A DNA stretch of 64,000 nt from Sepiola atlantica (GCA_963556195.1 OY744517.1:152508882-152572881); one strand, 5' to 3'; shown: positions 1-11,886, counted from the first letter of the stretch. Made by a program: numbers and translations. Notes: generated from the sequence alone by a model not told the origin.

Positions 1-1539
1 ATTTTTAAATGTCTAAAATTGAAGGCTTACGCTAAATAGGTCCTTTATTTAAAACTAAATATAGCCCAGATTTGGACCCCTTTAACGCCTAGCAGCTGTG
101 TTTCAAAAATCATAATGATCGGTAAATTAGTTTAAAACTGAATCATGTACATACAAATATATACACATATAAACATACATTATTCATAAAGATACATATT
201 ATATTTATGAAGATATATATTATATTTATAAGATATTTATATATATATATATATATAACGAATTTATATATTTGAAATTAAATTCGTATAAAAATAAATT
301 GTTTATGATCACCTATACGAAGCAGTTCCAAAATGCCGTGTTGAAGCTCAATATTTAATGACCATGTTATAGTCAGCTGGAAAGCAGCCCGTGGAATTGG
401 GTTCTACAGACGGGTAGTTCTTGGGACGAAACTTTGGATGTACCGTTTAAATTTAGGTACACAGAGGAAGAAAGGAAAATTATTTACAATGGTTGTAGTC
501 AGACGAGTTTCTGCTATAAATTTTATATAAAAGGGAAACCAGGGATTAGAGCTCATACGAACACCAACTAGTTCTTAACCAATCTGCGTGAAATTTCACA
601 TTCATTAAAAGTGGATTGACCGTAGATTGAAATAGTTGTTTATGCCTCTAAAAACGTTTAAATATCTAAAATGAGAACTTAATATTGTATGTTTTTCAAA
701 AATTCATAATATCATTTAAATCAAATATCAGAATGAAAATCACCCAAAAACATGAATCTTACGTAAGTTTCAAGAGAATATTAATAGCAATCATAAATGA
801 GTTTATCAATTAATTAAAAATCTAAAAAACATAATACCCGGTCTTAATCTTTGTTATTCGGACTACTAACTACACGATCTAGATTGCTTAAACTTTGACC
901 ATATATGTATGGTTTATAATTATAATTTTTAATTATAATATTGGTCCTTTTATTCCATTAAAATTTTATCCTGTTAGCCTATGATGGATTTACTGAATTT
1001 TACGAATGACTAAATTCATGCATCTTCACGAAGATTATAATCAAGATGCTAAGCCTTAACTTTAGAATTCTTATTTCGAATTTAATAAAAATCTATTACT
1101 CGATTTTTATTCTAGAAAATGTCTCAAAGTAAAGGCTTAAGCTTAGTGAAAGAAATTTAAATTTATGGAAGCTTGCTTAATTGGTTTATAAGAACTATAG
1201 ATCAAATTTAATGCAAATCTGAAATATTTGAATTTTCAAATTAGATGGTTGTTTTCATTTTATGCTCCCTGAAATCCTATGAACTGAAATTTCGAAAATA
1301 TTTCTTAATCGATGTCTAATACTTGTAAAATTCCAAAAACATTAGAGGAATCTTAATTTTCACGAAGGACTCTCATATCCACTATCCGCTCTTTATGTGA
1401 AACTAAATTAAACTTAATATATCCCACATTACGCACTCGTACGCCTAGCAGATGCGTTCCAAAATTCTTAATTATCGGCTAAATAGTTTAGAAATGAATC
1501 CTGTACATACGAATACTTTATATATAAATATATATTTTA
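1..1539. other. AT-rich non-coding DNA with a degenerate direct repeat
   Basis: No credible coding region. A stretch at about 89-175, starting acgcctagcagctgtgtttc, recurs in diverged form at about 1440-1525 (acgcctagcagatgcgttcc), both running into gtacata plus an A/T-rich tail. A second shared word, close to aaatgtctaaaattgaaggc, is at about 8 and about 1118. These look like two decayed copies of one dispersed or tandem element. A short (TA)n lies at about 236-257. The element is not identified. Confidence 0.5.
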
Positions 1540-1666
1540 TTTAGGTTAGACACAAGGTCAGGTGTAAGTTTTGATGAAAGTGTTTCTGTGGAACGAACTG
1601 GATTCGAACCCGGCACACATGGGGCATCTGCCCTCAGTCCGCATCGTTAACCATTTAGCCATGCCT
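1540..1666 (-). mobile_element. tRNA-derived SINE
   Basis: On the minus strand there is a pol III A-box-like segment (tggctaaatggttaacgatg, plus 1642-1661) and a B-box-like segment (gggttcgaatcc, plus 1600-1611), spaced as in a tRNA. A short body follows and a tail reading gaccttgtgtctaacctaaa then A/T-rich sequence. A tRNA head with an unrelated body and an A/T tail is the usual SINE architecture, and such SINEs are abundant in cephalopods. The cloverleaf is imperfect and an unrelated tail follows, so it is not called as a functional tRNA. The tail motif resembles that of the U2-headed element at 56.09 kb. Confidence 0.75.
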
Positions 1667-1675
1667 ATTTATATG

Positions 1676-1678
<3 letters not shown>

Positions 1679-1716
<38 letters not shown>
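1679..1716. repeat. (TA)n/(TG)n microsatellite
   Basis: An alternating AT run passes into a short TG run directly beyond the head end of the SINE. Confidence 0.9.
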
Positions 1717-1718
<2 letters not shown>

Positions 1719-2117
1719 TTTGTGTGTGTAATAGGCTGACGTAAATAGATATGAAATGCAATGATAAATAGATAGATAGATACATACATACATAGATAGA
1801 TACATAGATAAATAACTACATACATACATAGGTCGATATACTTTAGGGAAATGTCAATGGCCAGAGAAGAAAAGAACATAATTCATACATCAAAGAGTCA
1901 TGATAGCCACGATAAGCAATACATCTATAATATTTACTTTTCTTCTTTATTTTATTCAACGACCCAATAACAAAAATCTCCCACTAATTAAAAATGGTAT
2001 GCAAAGATAGAAAGTATATCAATGCTTATTTAATATTATAAATCAATTACTTATCCTATAAATTGCACGGGCTAAGTAGTATCAATCGTTTAAGAGGATT
2101 CCGATAATTGATAAATA

Positions 2118-2150
2118 GTTATATTTATATATATATATATATATATATAT
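2118..2150. repeat. (TA)n microsatellite
   Basis: Uninterrupted alternating A/T. Confidence 0.9.
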
Positions 2151-2259
2151 CATTCATGGCTGTACTTTAGAAAAAAAAGAAGTAAGAAAAATACTACGTA
2201 TATCCTATCTTCATGCTGTTTATATTTATATTTCATCAAATGTCGATAATATCGTGATA

Positions 2260-2570
2260 AGCCAGGTTGTGTTCAATGAGCTTCTAAGATGATGTTTTTT
2301 GGTGATGCTTACCGGCCTCACCCCCACATCGAGTCGACCCCCACGCCCATCAGTCTCGCCTCGTACACCCCGGGCGGTAACAAAAGAGCGATTTTCTTGT
2401 CATCTCGTGTAGGACAAGGCATTCACCTGGTGGAGCCCACCGTGAGATCTCTTCGTATTTACGAGTCGTTTGTGCATCAATTCGTCGGCATTGTCCGCTC
2501 TTTACGTGACAAGGTAGATATTGAAGAATTTCACATAAGGAGAAAAGTAGATACAAGCAGTTACAAAAAA
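2260..2570. other. GC-richer island, unidentified
   Basis: This block is clearly richer in G+C and CpG than its surroundings. It is open in overlapping frames on both strands: plus from 2289, about 90 residues before a (TA)n, and minus 2350-2556. Neither translation shows a motif I recognise. It may be a fragment of an inserted element or an old exon. I assign no function. Confidence 0.3.
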
Positions 2571-2577
2571 CGCACAG

Positions 2578-2602
2578 GGTATATATATATATATATATAT
2601 AT
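2578..2602. repeat. (TA)n microsatellite
   Basis: Alternating A/T run after the GC-richer island. Confidence 0.85.
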
Positions 2603-2639
2603 GTACTTTTTTGCCGTCAAAGACTGTTAATTACGTCCT

Positions 2640-3655
2640 TCAAAAACCGAACACAATGGTTGGGAAAAAAACGTCCACCACGGACAAGAATGGCGGCAAA
2701 TGATAAAATAAAATAGAATACAACATGAAAAGCAATGGACACAAAAAATAAATGGAGAAAATGCAAGAACGAAAGAAAATAAGAAGCGGGGTAAAAAATG
2801 GCGAAACGGAATGAAAGAAGAAAGTATTAAAAGAAGAACAAATTGAAAGAATAATCAAACGTCAACATAAAATAATGAAAAGTCTTTAGCATAGAAAAAT
2901 GAAGGCAGGAGAGAAGAGAGCAATCTGGAATAGAAAGAGTAAATTTGACAAAGTACTAAATGTTGAAAATAAGGAAAATACGTTGATAAATAATATAGGA
3001 ATTGAAAGGAAATAGAAAGAAATGAGAATAACACATAAAAAGAAAGAAAAATGGACAAAAAAATTTGAAAAGGAGATAAAGAACGAAATATTAAAAAGAA
3101 TAATTTTATTTGAAAAAAAGGAAAGAAAGAAAAATCTAGACAAAATCAAACTTAAACAAGGATGATTAAGCGAGAAAGGAACGGAGAATGATAATATAAA
3201 ATGATAGAAGCAAGGATATAATTTTATTGAAGAAATAATCCACGGAATAACGCAAAATTTAGATTTTGAGAAATAAAAATAGGAAAATGCATACAAAATA
3301 ATATAAGAATGATACATAGAGAAAAGAACGAAGAATGATAATATAAAAAAATAATAGAAAGAAAGATATTATTGCATGGAATTAAGCAAATATGAATAAC
3401 AGCTTAATAAAAACAGGAAAATGAAGACAAATGAGCATTAATCAAGAAGAATGATGAAGCAAGAAAGAAACGGGGAATAATAACTTAAATTATAGAAATA
3501 ACAATTTAATTGTACGAAAAGAAGCAACAATAAAATAAGAAAAGAATGATAAACGGAGAAAAAAGATAGAATGGTGAACTGAAATGATAGAATAACAATA
3601 TAATTGTATAAAATAAAAAATATGCAAAGAATAAGAATATTTTTTTTAACATAGT
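2640..3655. repeat. Highly decayed tandem-repeat DNA, same family as the satellite
   Basis: A purine-rich plus strand with recurring words such as gaatgataatataaaatgat, gatataattttatt and aacggagaatgataat at roughly one-monomer spacing. These are the words of the 93-bp satellite in decayed form (compare 5.2-8.2 kb). The long minus-strand ORFs here are low-complexity F/S/L/Y-rich translations of this A-rich repeat and are not genes. Confidence 0.55.
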
Positions 3656-3733
3656 TCACCCTAAACCAGGCAGGCCGCCACTGAAAACGTAAGGGGCTAC
3701 TGGGAACAAGGGTGAGAGTTTTTTTTGTTTTTT

Positions 3734-3746
3734 TTGGGGGGGGGGG
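3734..3746. repeat. Poly-G run (T-rich on its left)
   Basis: A run of about 13 G follows a T-rich stretch, just beyond the stop of the LINE tail in its minus-strand orientation. Confidence 0.8.
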
Positions 3747-3751
3747 TCAAC

Positions 3752-4040
3752 CTAAATTGGGAGTTGCGCAGCGAGATGTCTGTTTACATTAGTTTTAAAT
3801 TTCTGCATGTCAGTACCGTCAGGAAAACAGGGAGCAGGGAGGGATTTCCAGAGTTCAGCAGCTCGAAGAAAGAAGCTTTTGAAGTAGAAATCTCTTCGGC
3901 ATCTTTGGACCTCCACAGTGAATGGATGAGATTTGGCAGATTGTCGGGTTGGTCTAGTGAATTTATGTCGTGGGGACACCAGCGCAGTAAGTTTATCAGA
4001 GCAACATCCATTGAAGTACTTGTAAAACAGGCACAAGGAA
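3752..4040 (-). pseudogene. C-terminal tail of a non-LTR retrotransposon (LINE) RT protein
   Basis: The minus-strand frame ending at 3752 carries, in order, LFYKYFNGCCSDKL, a spacer, SFFLRAAELWKSLPAPCFP, then MQKFKTNVNRHL and a stop. This layout (a YFNG..CS.EL element, then F.PR...LWNSLP...FP, then FK.NVNR.L) is the familiar C-terminal end of Jockey-like non-LTR retrotransposon RT proteins of invertebrates. Endonuclease and catalytic RT domains are absent and a T- and G-rich stretch lies beyond the stop, so this is a 5'-truncated dead copy. The clade is inferred from the tail only. A related but diverged tail lies at 39465-39719. Confidence 0.75.
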
Positions 4041-4530
4041 GCACATCGCGGCGATGGGAAAAGTGACAGTCTGTGAAATGTCGTGAGCTGAGGAGTAATT
4101 TAACGTAGAGTTCCCAGTTCCATCAGTAACGCTGGAGAATACCAACTAGTTACGGTGGTGTGCATTAAAACTCCAAAATACATTATTTGGGCATTCAAGT
4201 CGACTGAGAGTGCTCTATTTTAGCTTTCAGAGACAGAGTCAAGCAGAGTATAGTCCTAAGTCAAAGAAAAACGGTATAAGAAATATAAGTAACTAACTCT
4301 GTCATGTAAAGTTAATCTAAAGCACATGTAGGCATAGTCATCTGATTCTAACCTATGTTCTCTAGTCAAGGGGAGGGTGTTATGAACATAAACTCCTAAC
4401 CCGTACATGTTTGTCAGAGTCCTTACGGTAGATTTGAAGTTAATATGTAATTTCAAAGTAGTGAGAGGAGATTGAGGATTGAAGGTTCGTTTCACTTAGT
4501 GCTAGGATATCCGGGGAGTTTGTCAGGAGA
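4041..4530. other. Non-coding sequence upstream of the LINE tail (minus sense)
   Basis: No coding motif. The minus-strand ORF 4256-4495 has no recognisable domain. The stretch may be further decayed LINE sequence, but I cannot show that. Confidence 0.3.
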
Positions 4531-4595
4531 AAGGTTTCTACGTCGTTAATGTGGGTTCTAAGTCATAGAACCCACATTAACGACGTAGAAACCTT
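4531..4595. repeat. Perfect 30-bp inverted repeat with 5-nt loop
   Basis: The arm 4531-4560 (begins aaggtttctacgtcg) is exactly complementary to 4566-4595, with loop agtca at 4561-4565. This could extrude as a cruciform or fold as an RNA hairpin. It abuts and slightly overlaps a second hairpin at 4592-4653. Confidence 0.95.
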
Positions 4596-4653
4596 CGCCT
4601 CTACCTTTGAGGCTCTCATTTGTGAATGCGAGCCTTATAGGTAGAGGCGAAGG
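4592..4653. repeat. Second hairpin (14-bp outer stem, 6-bp inner stem)
   Basis: Outer arms: 4592-4605 (ccttcgcctctacc) and 4640-4653 (ggtagaggcgaagg), exactly complementary. Inner arms: 4610-4615 (aggctc) and 4630-4635 (gagcct). The loop is 4616-4629. It shares the bases cctt with the preceding hairpin, so the two are mutually exclusive at the join or form a stacked pair. Confidence 0.95.
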
Positions 4654-5220
4654 TGTTTTTTGTTGGGTATCTTTTTAATTTTATTTTGTATATTCATGTT
4701 TGTTTTGAGATTGAGTGTGGATGACAAAGTGGGTGCTTGATTGGTGCCAATAAGCTCACACAAAATGTCCATTAGTCGTGACTTGGTCCATGGGGGTTGT
4801 GGCCTCGGGAAAACCCACAGGTGATAACTGTAGAGTCCTATTTCAAATTTCAATTCAATCACAATTTATATGGAAAGTGTTCTCTCCCAGATAGTTGCAT
4901 TGTATCCAGTGTAAAATATTTTTTTAAATAATATATATTTTTATATTTTATCTGATGTTAAAGGTACTTAAATAACTCTGATTTATTTCCATTTTAATAC
5001 CGTTTCTTAATGTATTTAAATACAAAATACTGTTTTTTAATGCTTCTTCATCTGTGTTACGGTTTTCCGCAACAGACAATTTCGAATATAATCGTTTCGT
5101 AATGAGTCCCGTAAAAAAATGAATTATCTCCCCTTTCGATTCACTCTTCAAGAAATAGAGAAGCAAATTTAGCTTGTTGTGATAATGAAGAAGCATCCAA
5201 AAATCAAGAAATAAACGTTA
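4654..5220. other. Non-coding; nothing recognised
   Basis: AT-rich sequence with only short frames (minus 4635-4862 and 4948-5196) that lack known motifs. Satellite-like words begin to appear near 5220. Confidence 0.4.
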
Positions 5221-8179
5221 AATGATATCATAAAATAGTAATGATATAATTTTATTTAAAAAATGAACCATGAAATTTAGAAAGAATTAGTAACAGAGGA
5301 AAAAAACGTAGAATGATAACTGAAAATCGTAGAAATAACGATATAATTGAATAAAAAATAGACAATGAACAACGAAATAATAAAATACGGAGATATAAAC
5401 GTATAATGATAACATAAACTGGAATAAAAATCAATATCATTTTAATAAAGAAATATATATAAAAACGAAAGAAAATCATAGTGAACTGGAAACGAAACGT
5501 AGGGTAATAAAATGAAATGCTAAAATAACTATATACTTAAATAATTGCAAAACAATGAAATAACAAAAGAATGGAAAATAGAGAAATAAACTTACAAGTA
5601 TGACGTAAAATGGTAGAAATAATGATATAATTGTATAAAAGTATTTAACATGGTAATAACGAAAGAATGATAAAAAAACGTAAAATCATAAAATATGATG
5701 TTAAGGATATAATCTTATTTTTTTTTAAAATAACCATGAAATTAAGAATGAATTAATAACAGAGTAAGAAAACGTAGAATGATAGCAGGAGATCGTAGAT
5801 ATAACGATATAATTGTTTAACAGAAATCAACAATGCAAAACAAACACTACATATAGACTTAGAATGATAACATAAAATGGTATAAATAAAGATGAAATAA
5901 TATAAAAAATACATAATAAAATAAGAAAAAAATAGTAAACTGCAAAAGACACGTTAAATAATAAAACAATAGTATAAATAATTGTAGAATTATATTTTTA
6001 AAAATATAATAGAATATGAAAATTAGAAAAATGCGTGGGAGACGTAGAAGGATAAGATAAAATGGTATAAATTAGGATAAAATGATATAAAACAAAAACA
6101 TAATGAAATAAGAAATAAGAACACGGCAAAAAACAAGTGTAATGATCAAGTAAAATGGAATTAATAAAGATATAATTTTATTTAAAAATACATAATAAAA
6201 TAAAAAGCAAATAATAAACTGCGAAAGACACATAGAATGATAACATGAAATGGAATAAATAAATATTAAATTATATGAGTAAAACATAATGAAATAAGAA
6301 ACAAATGGGAAGCTGAAAACGACACGCTGAATTATAACATAAAATAGAATAAATTAATATTAAATTATATGATAAATACATGATAAATAAGAAACAAAAA
6401 AACTGCAAAAGACACGTAGAATGATAACATAAAATAGAAAAAATAAATATTAAATTATATGAAAAATACTTATGAAATATGAAACAAATAATAAACTGCG
6501 AAAGACACGTCGAATGATGACATGAAATGGAATAAATAAGTATTAAATTATATGAAAAATACATAAAACTATATAGTAAAAAAAATAGGTATCTGCAAAA
6601 GACACGTAGAATAATAACATAAAATGGAATAAATAAATATTAAGTTAAATGAGAAATACATAATGAAACAAGAAAAAATAGGAAACTGCAAAAAACACGT
6701 CGAATAATAACATAAAATGATATAAATTCAAATAAAATTATATAAAATATATCATAATAAAACAAGAAACAAAAAATAAACTGCGAAAGACACGTAAAAT
6801 TAAAACATGAAATGGAATAAATAAATATTAAATTATATGAAAAATACATAATGAAATAAGACAAAATAGGAAACTTCAAAATACACGTCGAATGATTTCA
6901 TGAAATAGAATAAATAAATATTAAATTATGTGAAAAATACATAATAAAATAGGAAACAAATAATAAACTGCGAAAGACACGTCGAATGATAACATGAAAT
7001 GGAATAAATAAGTATTAAATTATATGAAAAATACATAATGAAATAAGGCAAATAGGAAACTTCAAAAGACACGTCGAATGATTTCATGAAATAGAATAAA
7101 TAAATATTTAATTATGTGAAAAATACATAATGAAATAAGAAACAAATAATAAACTGCGAAAGACACGTCGAATGATAACATGAAATGGAATAAATAAGTA
7201 TTAAATTATATGAAAAATACATAATGATATATGAGAAAATAGGTAACTGCAAAAGACACGTCAAATGATAACATGAAATGATATAATTAAGAATAAAATT
7301 ATATTAAAAATATCATTAAAGAATAAGAAAAAACGAAACTACGAATGGCACGTACAATGAAAACATAAAATACTATTATAAAGGATACAATTATTTAAAA
7401 AAATGCATAATGAAATAAAAAAAAAAATAGGTAACTGCGTAAGAAACGTAAAATAATTACATAAAATAGTTAAAATAACGATAGAATTATATAAAAATAA
7501 TCATATTAAATACGAAAAAATCAGAAACAGCGAAAGACAGGTATAATGACAACATAGACTGGCATAAATGAGGATAAAATTATATAAATAAATACAAGAA
7601 AAACTAAGAGAAAAATAAACGACGACGGACACGTAGAATAATAATATAAAATTATATCAAATTAGAATAAAATTATATATAGTATACATAATCAAATAGA
7701 AAAAATAGGAAACTGCGAAAGACACGTAAAATGATAACATAAAATATTATAAATAAGAATAATATTACATAAAAAATACATAATGAAATAAGAAAAATAG
7801 GAAACTACGAAAGACACGTAGAATGATAACATAAAATATATAAATAAGGATAATATATAAAAGGATACCTAATGAAAAAAGAAAAATAGGAAACTACGAA
7901 AGACACGTAGCATGAGTACATAAAGTATTATAAATAAGGATAACATTATATGAAAAGATACATAATGAAATACGAAAAAAATAGAAAACTTCGAAACACA
8001 CGTAAAATGATAACATAAAACGGTTGAAATAAGGATAAAATTATATTTAAAAAATACATAATAAAATAAGAAAAAATAGGAACTGCGAAAGACACGTAAA
8101 ATGATTACATAAAATGGTATAAATTAGGATAAACTTATATTTATACAATACAAAATAAAATAAAAAGAAACTGCGAAAG
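5221..8179. repeat. Left decayed shoulder of the 93-bp satellite array
   Basis: Monomers are recognisable by the recurring block gaaagacacgtagaatgat, then aacataaaatgg, aaataaatattaaattatat and acataatgaaataagaaa. Unit length and sequence vary, with many indels, and similarity to the core rises steadily from about 5.2 to 8.2 kb. This gradient is expected when unequal exchange homogenises the centre of an array and leaves the edges to decay. Short minus-strand F/Y/I/L-rich ORFs here are translations of the repeat. Confidence 0.85.
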
Positions 8180-10055
8180 ACACGTAGGATGGTAAGATAA
8201 AATTTTATAAATAAATATAAAATTATATAAAAAGATTCATAATAAAACAAGTACAAATATGGAAACTGCGAAAGATACGAGGATGATGAGATAAACTTTT
8301 ATAAATAAATATAAAATTATATAAAAAGATACATAATAAGATAAGAAAAAATAGGAAACTGCGAAAGATACGAGGATGGTAAGATAAAATTTTATAAATT
8401 AATATAAAATTATATAAAAAGATTCATAATAAAATAAGAACCAATAGGAAATTGCGAAAGATACGAGGATGGTAAGATAACATTTCATAAATTAATATAA
8501 AATTATATAAAAAGATTCATAATAAAATAAGAACCAATAGGAAATTGCGAAAGATACGAGGATGGTAAGATAACATTTCATAAATAAATATAAAATTATA
8601 TAACAAGATTCATAATAAAATAAGAACAAATAGGAAACTGCGAAAGACACGAGGATGGTAAGATGAAATTTTATGAATAAATATAAAATTATATAAAAAG
8701 ATTCATAATAAAATAAGAACAAATTCGAAACTGCGAAAGATACGAGGATGGTAAGATAAAATTTTATAAATAAATATAAAATTATATAAAAAGATTCATA
8801 CTAAAATAAGAACAAATAGGAAACTGCGAAAGACACGAGGATGGTAAGGTAAAATTTTATAAATAAATATAAAATTATATAAAAAGATTCATAATAAAAT
8901 AAGAACAAATAGGAAACTGCGAAAGATACGAGGATGGTAAGGTAAAATTTTATAAATAAATATAAAATTATATAAAAAGATTCATAATAAAATAAGAACA
9001 AATAGGAAACTGTTAAAGACACGAGGATGGTAAGATAAAATTTTATAAATAAATATAAAATTATATAAAAAGATTCATAATAAAATAAGAACAAATAGGA
9101 AACTGCGAAAGATACGAGGATGGTAAGGTAAAATTTTATAAATAAATATAAAATTATATAAAAAGATTCATAATAAAATAAGAACAAATAGGAAACTGCG
9201 AAAGATACGAGGATGGTAAGATAAAATTTTATAAATTAATATAAAATTATATAAAAAGATTCATAATAAAATAACAAATAGGAAACTGCGAAAGATACGA
9301 GGATGGTAAGAGAAAATTTTATAAATAAATATAAAATTATATAAAAAGATTCATAATAAAATAAGAACAAATAAGAAACTGCGGAAAATACGAAGATGGT
9401 AAGATAAAATTTTATAAATAAATATAAAATTATATAAAAAGATTCATAATAAAATAAGTACAAATATGGAAACTGCGAAAGATACGAGGATGATGAGATA
9501 CAATTTTACAAATAAATATAAAATTATATAAAAAGATACATAATAAGATAAGAAAAAATAGGAAACTGCGAAAGATACGAGGATGGTAAGATAAAATTTT
9601 ATAAATAAATATAAAATTATATAAAAAGATTCATAATAAAATAAGAACAAATAGGAAACTGCGAAAGATACGAGGATGGTAAGGTAAAATTTTATAAATA
9701 AATATAAAATTATATAAAAATATTCATAATAAAATAAGAACCAATTTGAAACTGCGAAAAGTTCGAGGATGGTAAGATAAAATTTTATAAATAAATATAA
9801 AATTATATAAAAAGATTCATAATAAAATAAGAACAAATTCGAAACTGCGACAGATACGAGGATGAGAAGATAAAATTTTATAAATAAATATAAAATTATA
9901 TAAAAAGATTCATAATAAAATAAGAACAAATTCGAAACTGCGACAGATACGAGGATGAGAAGATAAATTTTTATAAATAAATATAAAATTATATAAAAAG
10001 ATTCATAATAAAATAAGAACAAATAGGAAACTGCGAAAGATACGAGGATGGTAAG
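8180..10055. repeat. 93-bp satellite core, left segment (about 20 monomers)
   Basis: Head-to-tail units of 93 bp, for example ggaaactgcgaaagatacga, ggatggtaagataaaatttt, ataaataaatataaaattat, ataaaaagattcataataaa, ataagaacaaata. Most neighbours differ at a few positions only. The array is cut at 10055 by the LTR retrotransposon and resumes in phase at 13459. Confidence 0.95.
10051..10055. repeat. Target-site duplication, left copy (gtaag)
   Basis: The five bases gtaag flank the LTR element here and at 13459-13463. The word belongs to the satellite monomer (gatggtaagataaaa), so removing the element plus one copy restores a continuous monomer. Confidence 0.95.
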
Positions 10056-10328
10056 TGTTGTGGTTGCAAGGTTGAACCACAATTAGTGAGGAATACAATG
10101 AAGACGCAAACAACACGGAGAATGCAATAATAAGTGTATTAAAGAAAAGGTATATTTACAGTATGTACAAATGAAGGTGTCGAGTCAGAGAGTCTTGGTG
10201 GGAGGACATGTACGCTCTTCGGCGCTACTTCCGGTAGCATTTAGATAACACACTTAAGGTCAACCTAGGCTTGCCATTTATAATGTAACGTTATTCGTAT
10301 ATGCAAATGAGTGGTTGCCACCACAACA
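10056..10328 (-). repeat. 3' LTR of the Mag-like element
   Basis: 273 bp with TGTTGTGG/CCACAACA ends. It is near-identical to 13186-13458; differences seen by eye include aacac/aatac, gggagg/gggtgg, gcgcta/gcgtca, ggtagc/ggtggc and gtatat/gtacat. It keeps an octamer word (atgcaaat, 10301-10308) and a TATA-like word in minus-strand sense. Confidence 0.95.
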
Positions 10329-10338
10329 CCCCCTCCAA
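10329..10338 (-). other. Polypurine tract of the LTR element
   Basis: On the minus strand the sequence next to the 3' LTR reads tttggaggggg, a G-rich purine run in the position where plus-strand priming occurs in Ty3/Gypsy elements. Confidence 0.75.
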
Positions 10339-10359
10339 AGATTTGAAGTCACACAGATT

Positions 10360-10882
10360 TCAATATCTTTTTCTTTTTGGGTTTACCATCAATGGTTCAT
10401 TAAATTTTCTTTTCCTACCTGATCTTCGGGGTTCAGGTGTATATTGAGGCGGTTCCAAATTAAAGGATTCGTATATGACATATATGGTTTCCTCCTCTTC
10501 GACTGTTGTCGTATAATCATCATCTTGGATATGACGTTTTTTTATCTGATTTAGGTGCCTTTTATGTATACTCTGTGGACCTTTAATCATATATGTACAA
10601 TCACCAATGCGTTTATCCACTACTCCACATTCCCAGTAAGATGTGTTATTCTTGTAGCACTTAAAATATACTCGATCTCCCGAGTTATATTTATTTCTTC
10701 TCGGGTGTGTAGTGTTCTGGATAATTGCCTGTCTTGGCAACAGTTTATCAAACGCTGATTTTACCTTTCTGGCAAACATTAGATCAGCTGGTGATATGTT
10801 TGATGGTGTACTAGGATGTGGTGTAATCCTATAAACTTGCAAGAATTGTTGCAAAGCTTTTTCTGTTGGTGTTCCCTTGGTA
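10360..10882 (-). pseudogene. Integrase C-terminal remnant
   Basis: After the deletion junction the minus-strand frame reads TPTEKALQQFLQVYRITPHP, STPSNISPADLMFARKVKSA, FDKLLP, then a basic tail ending PRRSGRKRKF...PKRKRY and a stop. The segment LQQFL..YR.TPH..T..SPA.LMF.R is the conserved end of the integrase core of Ty3/Gypsy elements of Mag type, followed by the C-terminal domain. The HHCC zinc finger and DDE catalytic residues are absent. The first residues of the 192-residue open frame (before about 10882) are out-of-frame RT sequence and not integrase. Confidence 0.88.
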
Positions 10883-10884
10883 GA
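10876..10884 (-). other. Internal deletion junction, RT fused to integrase
   Basis: RT-frame codons for DHHYPLP (minus strand) are followed at once by integrase-frame codons for KGTPTEKALQQF. The two frames differ, so the junction also breaks the reading frame. By comparison with complete family members roughly 2 kb of pol is missing; that size is inferred, not measured. Confidence 0.85.
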
Positions 10885-11230
10885 GGGTAATGGTGATCTT
10901 TTAATCGGGAGTTGACCCCGGTCGAAAAATCTGCGCACACTCTAACTTCGTCATTCTTTTTCTTTACGTATACGGTGGGAGCTGCCCACTCGCTATGTTC
11001 TATTTTTGATAGAATTCCTGTCTGTTCCAATCTATCTAATTCTTTATTAATTTTTTCCAACCCAGCGAACGGAACGTTTCGCTTTTTTCTAAAAATTGGG
11101 CTGGCGTTTTCTTTAAGTTCAAACGAGGCCTTGAATTTATTACAGCGACCTAAGTTAGTCGTGAATGCTTCAGGAAATAATTCTTTTAAATCGTCTTTTA
11201 TATTTACTGTTGTTGGAGAAGAACATTCTA
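10883..11230 (-). pseudogene. Reverse transcriptase N-terminal fragment
   Basis: The minus-strand frame reads LFPEAFTTNLGRCNKFKASF, then FRKKRNVPFAGLEKINKELD, RLEQTGILSKIEHSEWAAPT and VYVKKKNDEVRVCADFSTGV, then NSRLKDHHYPLP. This is the start of a Ty3/Gypsy RT: the P.R.VP...E.I..EL.RL...GI....S.WA.P...V.KK segment and the R.C.DF...N..L....YPLP segment. The catalytic YxDD region is missing because of the deletion. The fragment is in a different frame from the protease. The switch lies in or near an A-homopolymer around 11225-11235 and probably reflects a single-base indel. Confidence 0.9.
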
Positions 11231-11886
11231 TTTTTTTTACAGAATGTATTGATTGGCTTATCCCATAGACCAAATTTCTCAATTAAATCTATTCCAAAAA
11301 GATTTTCACTATTTTTCAGTACGATTATTTTTAATTTCTTCGTAATCCCTTTTAATTTTATCGGAAGAACAACTTCTCCTTCAAATTTTATACCCCCACC
11401 AGTTACCGTCCGGGCTGATTTACTCGTTTTCATCATGGTTGGTTTTTTACCCAACTTTTTCCATGTATTCAGGTTTATAATAGAAATATCGGAGCCCGAG
11501 TCGAGTTGTAACTTTATTGGTGTTTTAAATATTTCCACTTTTACGTATTTTCGCCGATCTTTGTCTAATTTTGTATTTGATTTTGTTTGCTGTACTCTCT
11601 TTCTGGTGTAATCTTTATATCTGCAGCAATCGCTTTTGTGTCCCACCTTCTTACAAATGTAGCATTTTTTCTTCTTATAAGGACAATCTGATTCCCAATG
11701 CTTTTCTGCACATCTCTTACAGTTATATCTAGGAAGAGGCTTGTTATATTCTGTCCTATATTTATGGTTATTAGGATTGTAATATCCCGTTCCATTTTGA
11801 TTGCTTTTCTTTGTAAAGTTCTTGGTTGGTGTGTATGGTTTTCTAACTTTTCTTACATATGCCACTCCGGATTCTTCTATATTTTT
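11200..11886 (-). pseudogene. Gag zinc knuckles and retroviral-type aspartic protease
   Basis: Minus-strand frame continuous with gag except for one stop. It has a basic linker, then a variant knuckle (CKRCAEKHWESDC), then a canonical CCHC knuckle (CYICKKVGHKSDCC, spacing C-x2-C-x4-H-x4-C), then the protease active-site motif LQLDSGSDISIIN and a downstream LFGIDLIEKFGLW segment. The catalytic Asp-Ser-Gly triad is intact. The product would process the polyprotein and bind RNA. A frame break just after FGLWDKPINTFC separates it from RT, so no full Gag-Pol can be made from this copy. Confidence 0.9.

Noticed and set aside
1590..1666. Functional tRNA gene
   Set aside because: Cloverleaf pairing is imperfect and a SINE body and tail follow.
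2640..3660. Minus-strand ORFs rich in F, S, L and Y
   Set aside because: Low-complexity complements of A-rich decayed repeats, with no conserved motif.
10912..11611. Plus-strand ORFs across the LTR element
   Set aside because: Shadows of the minus-strand RT and protease frames.
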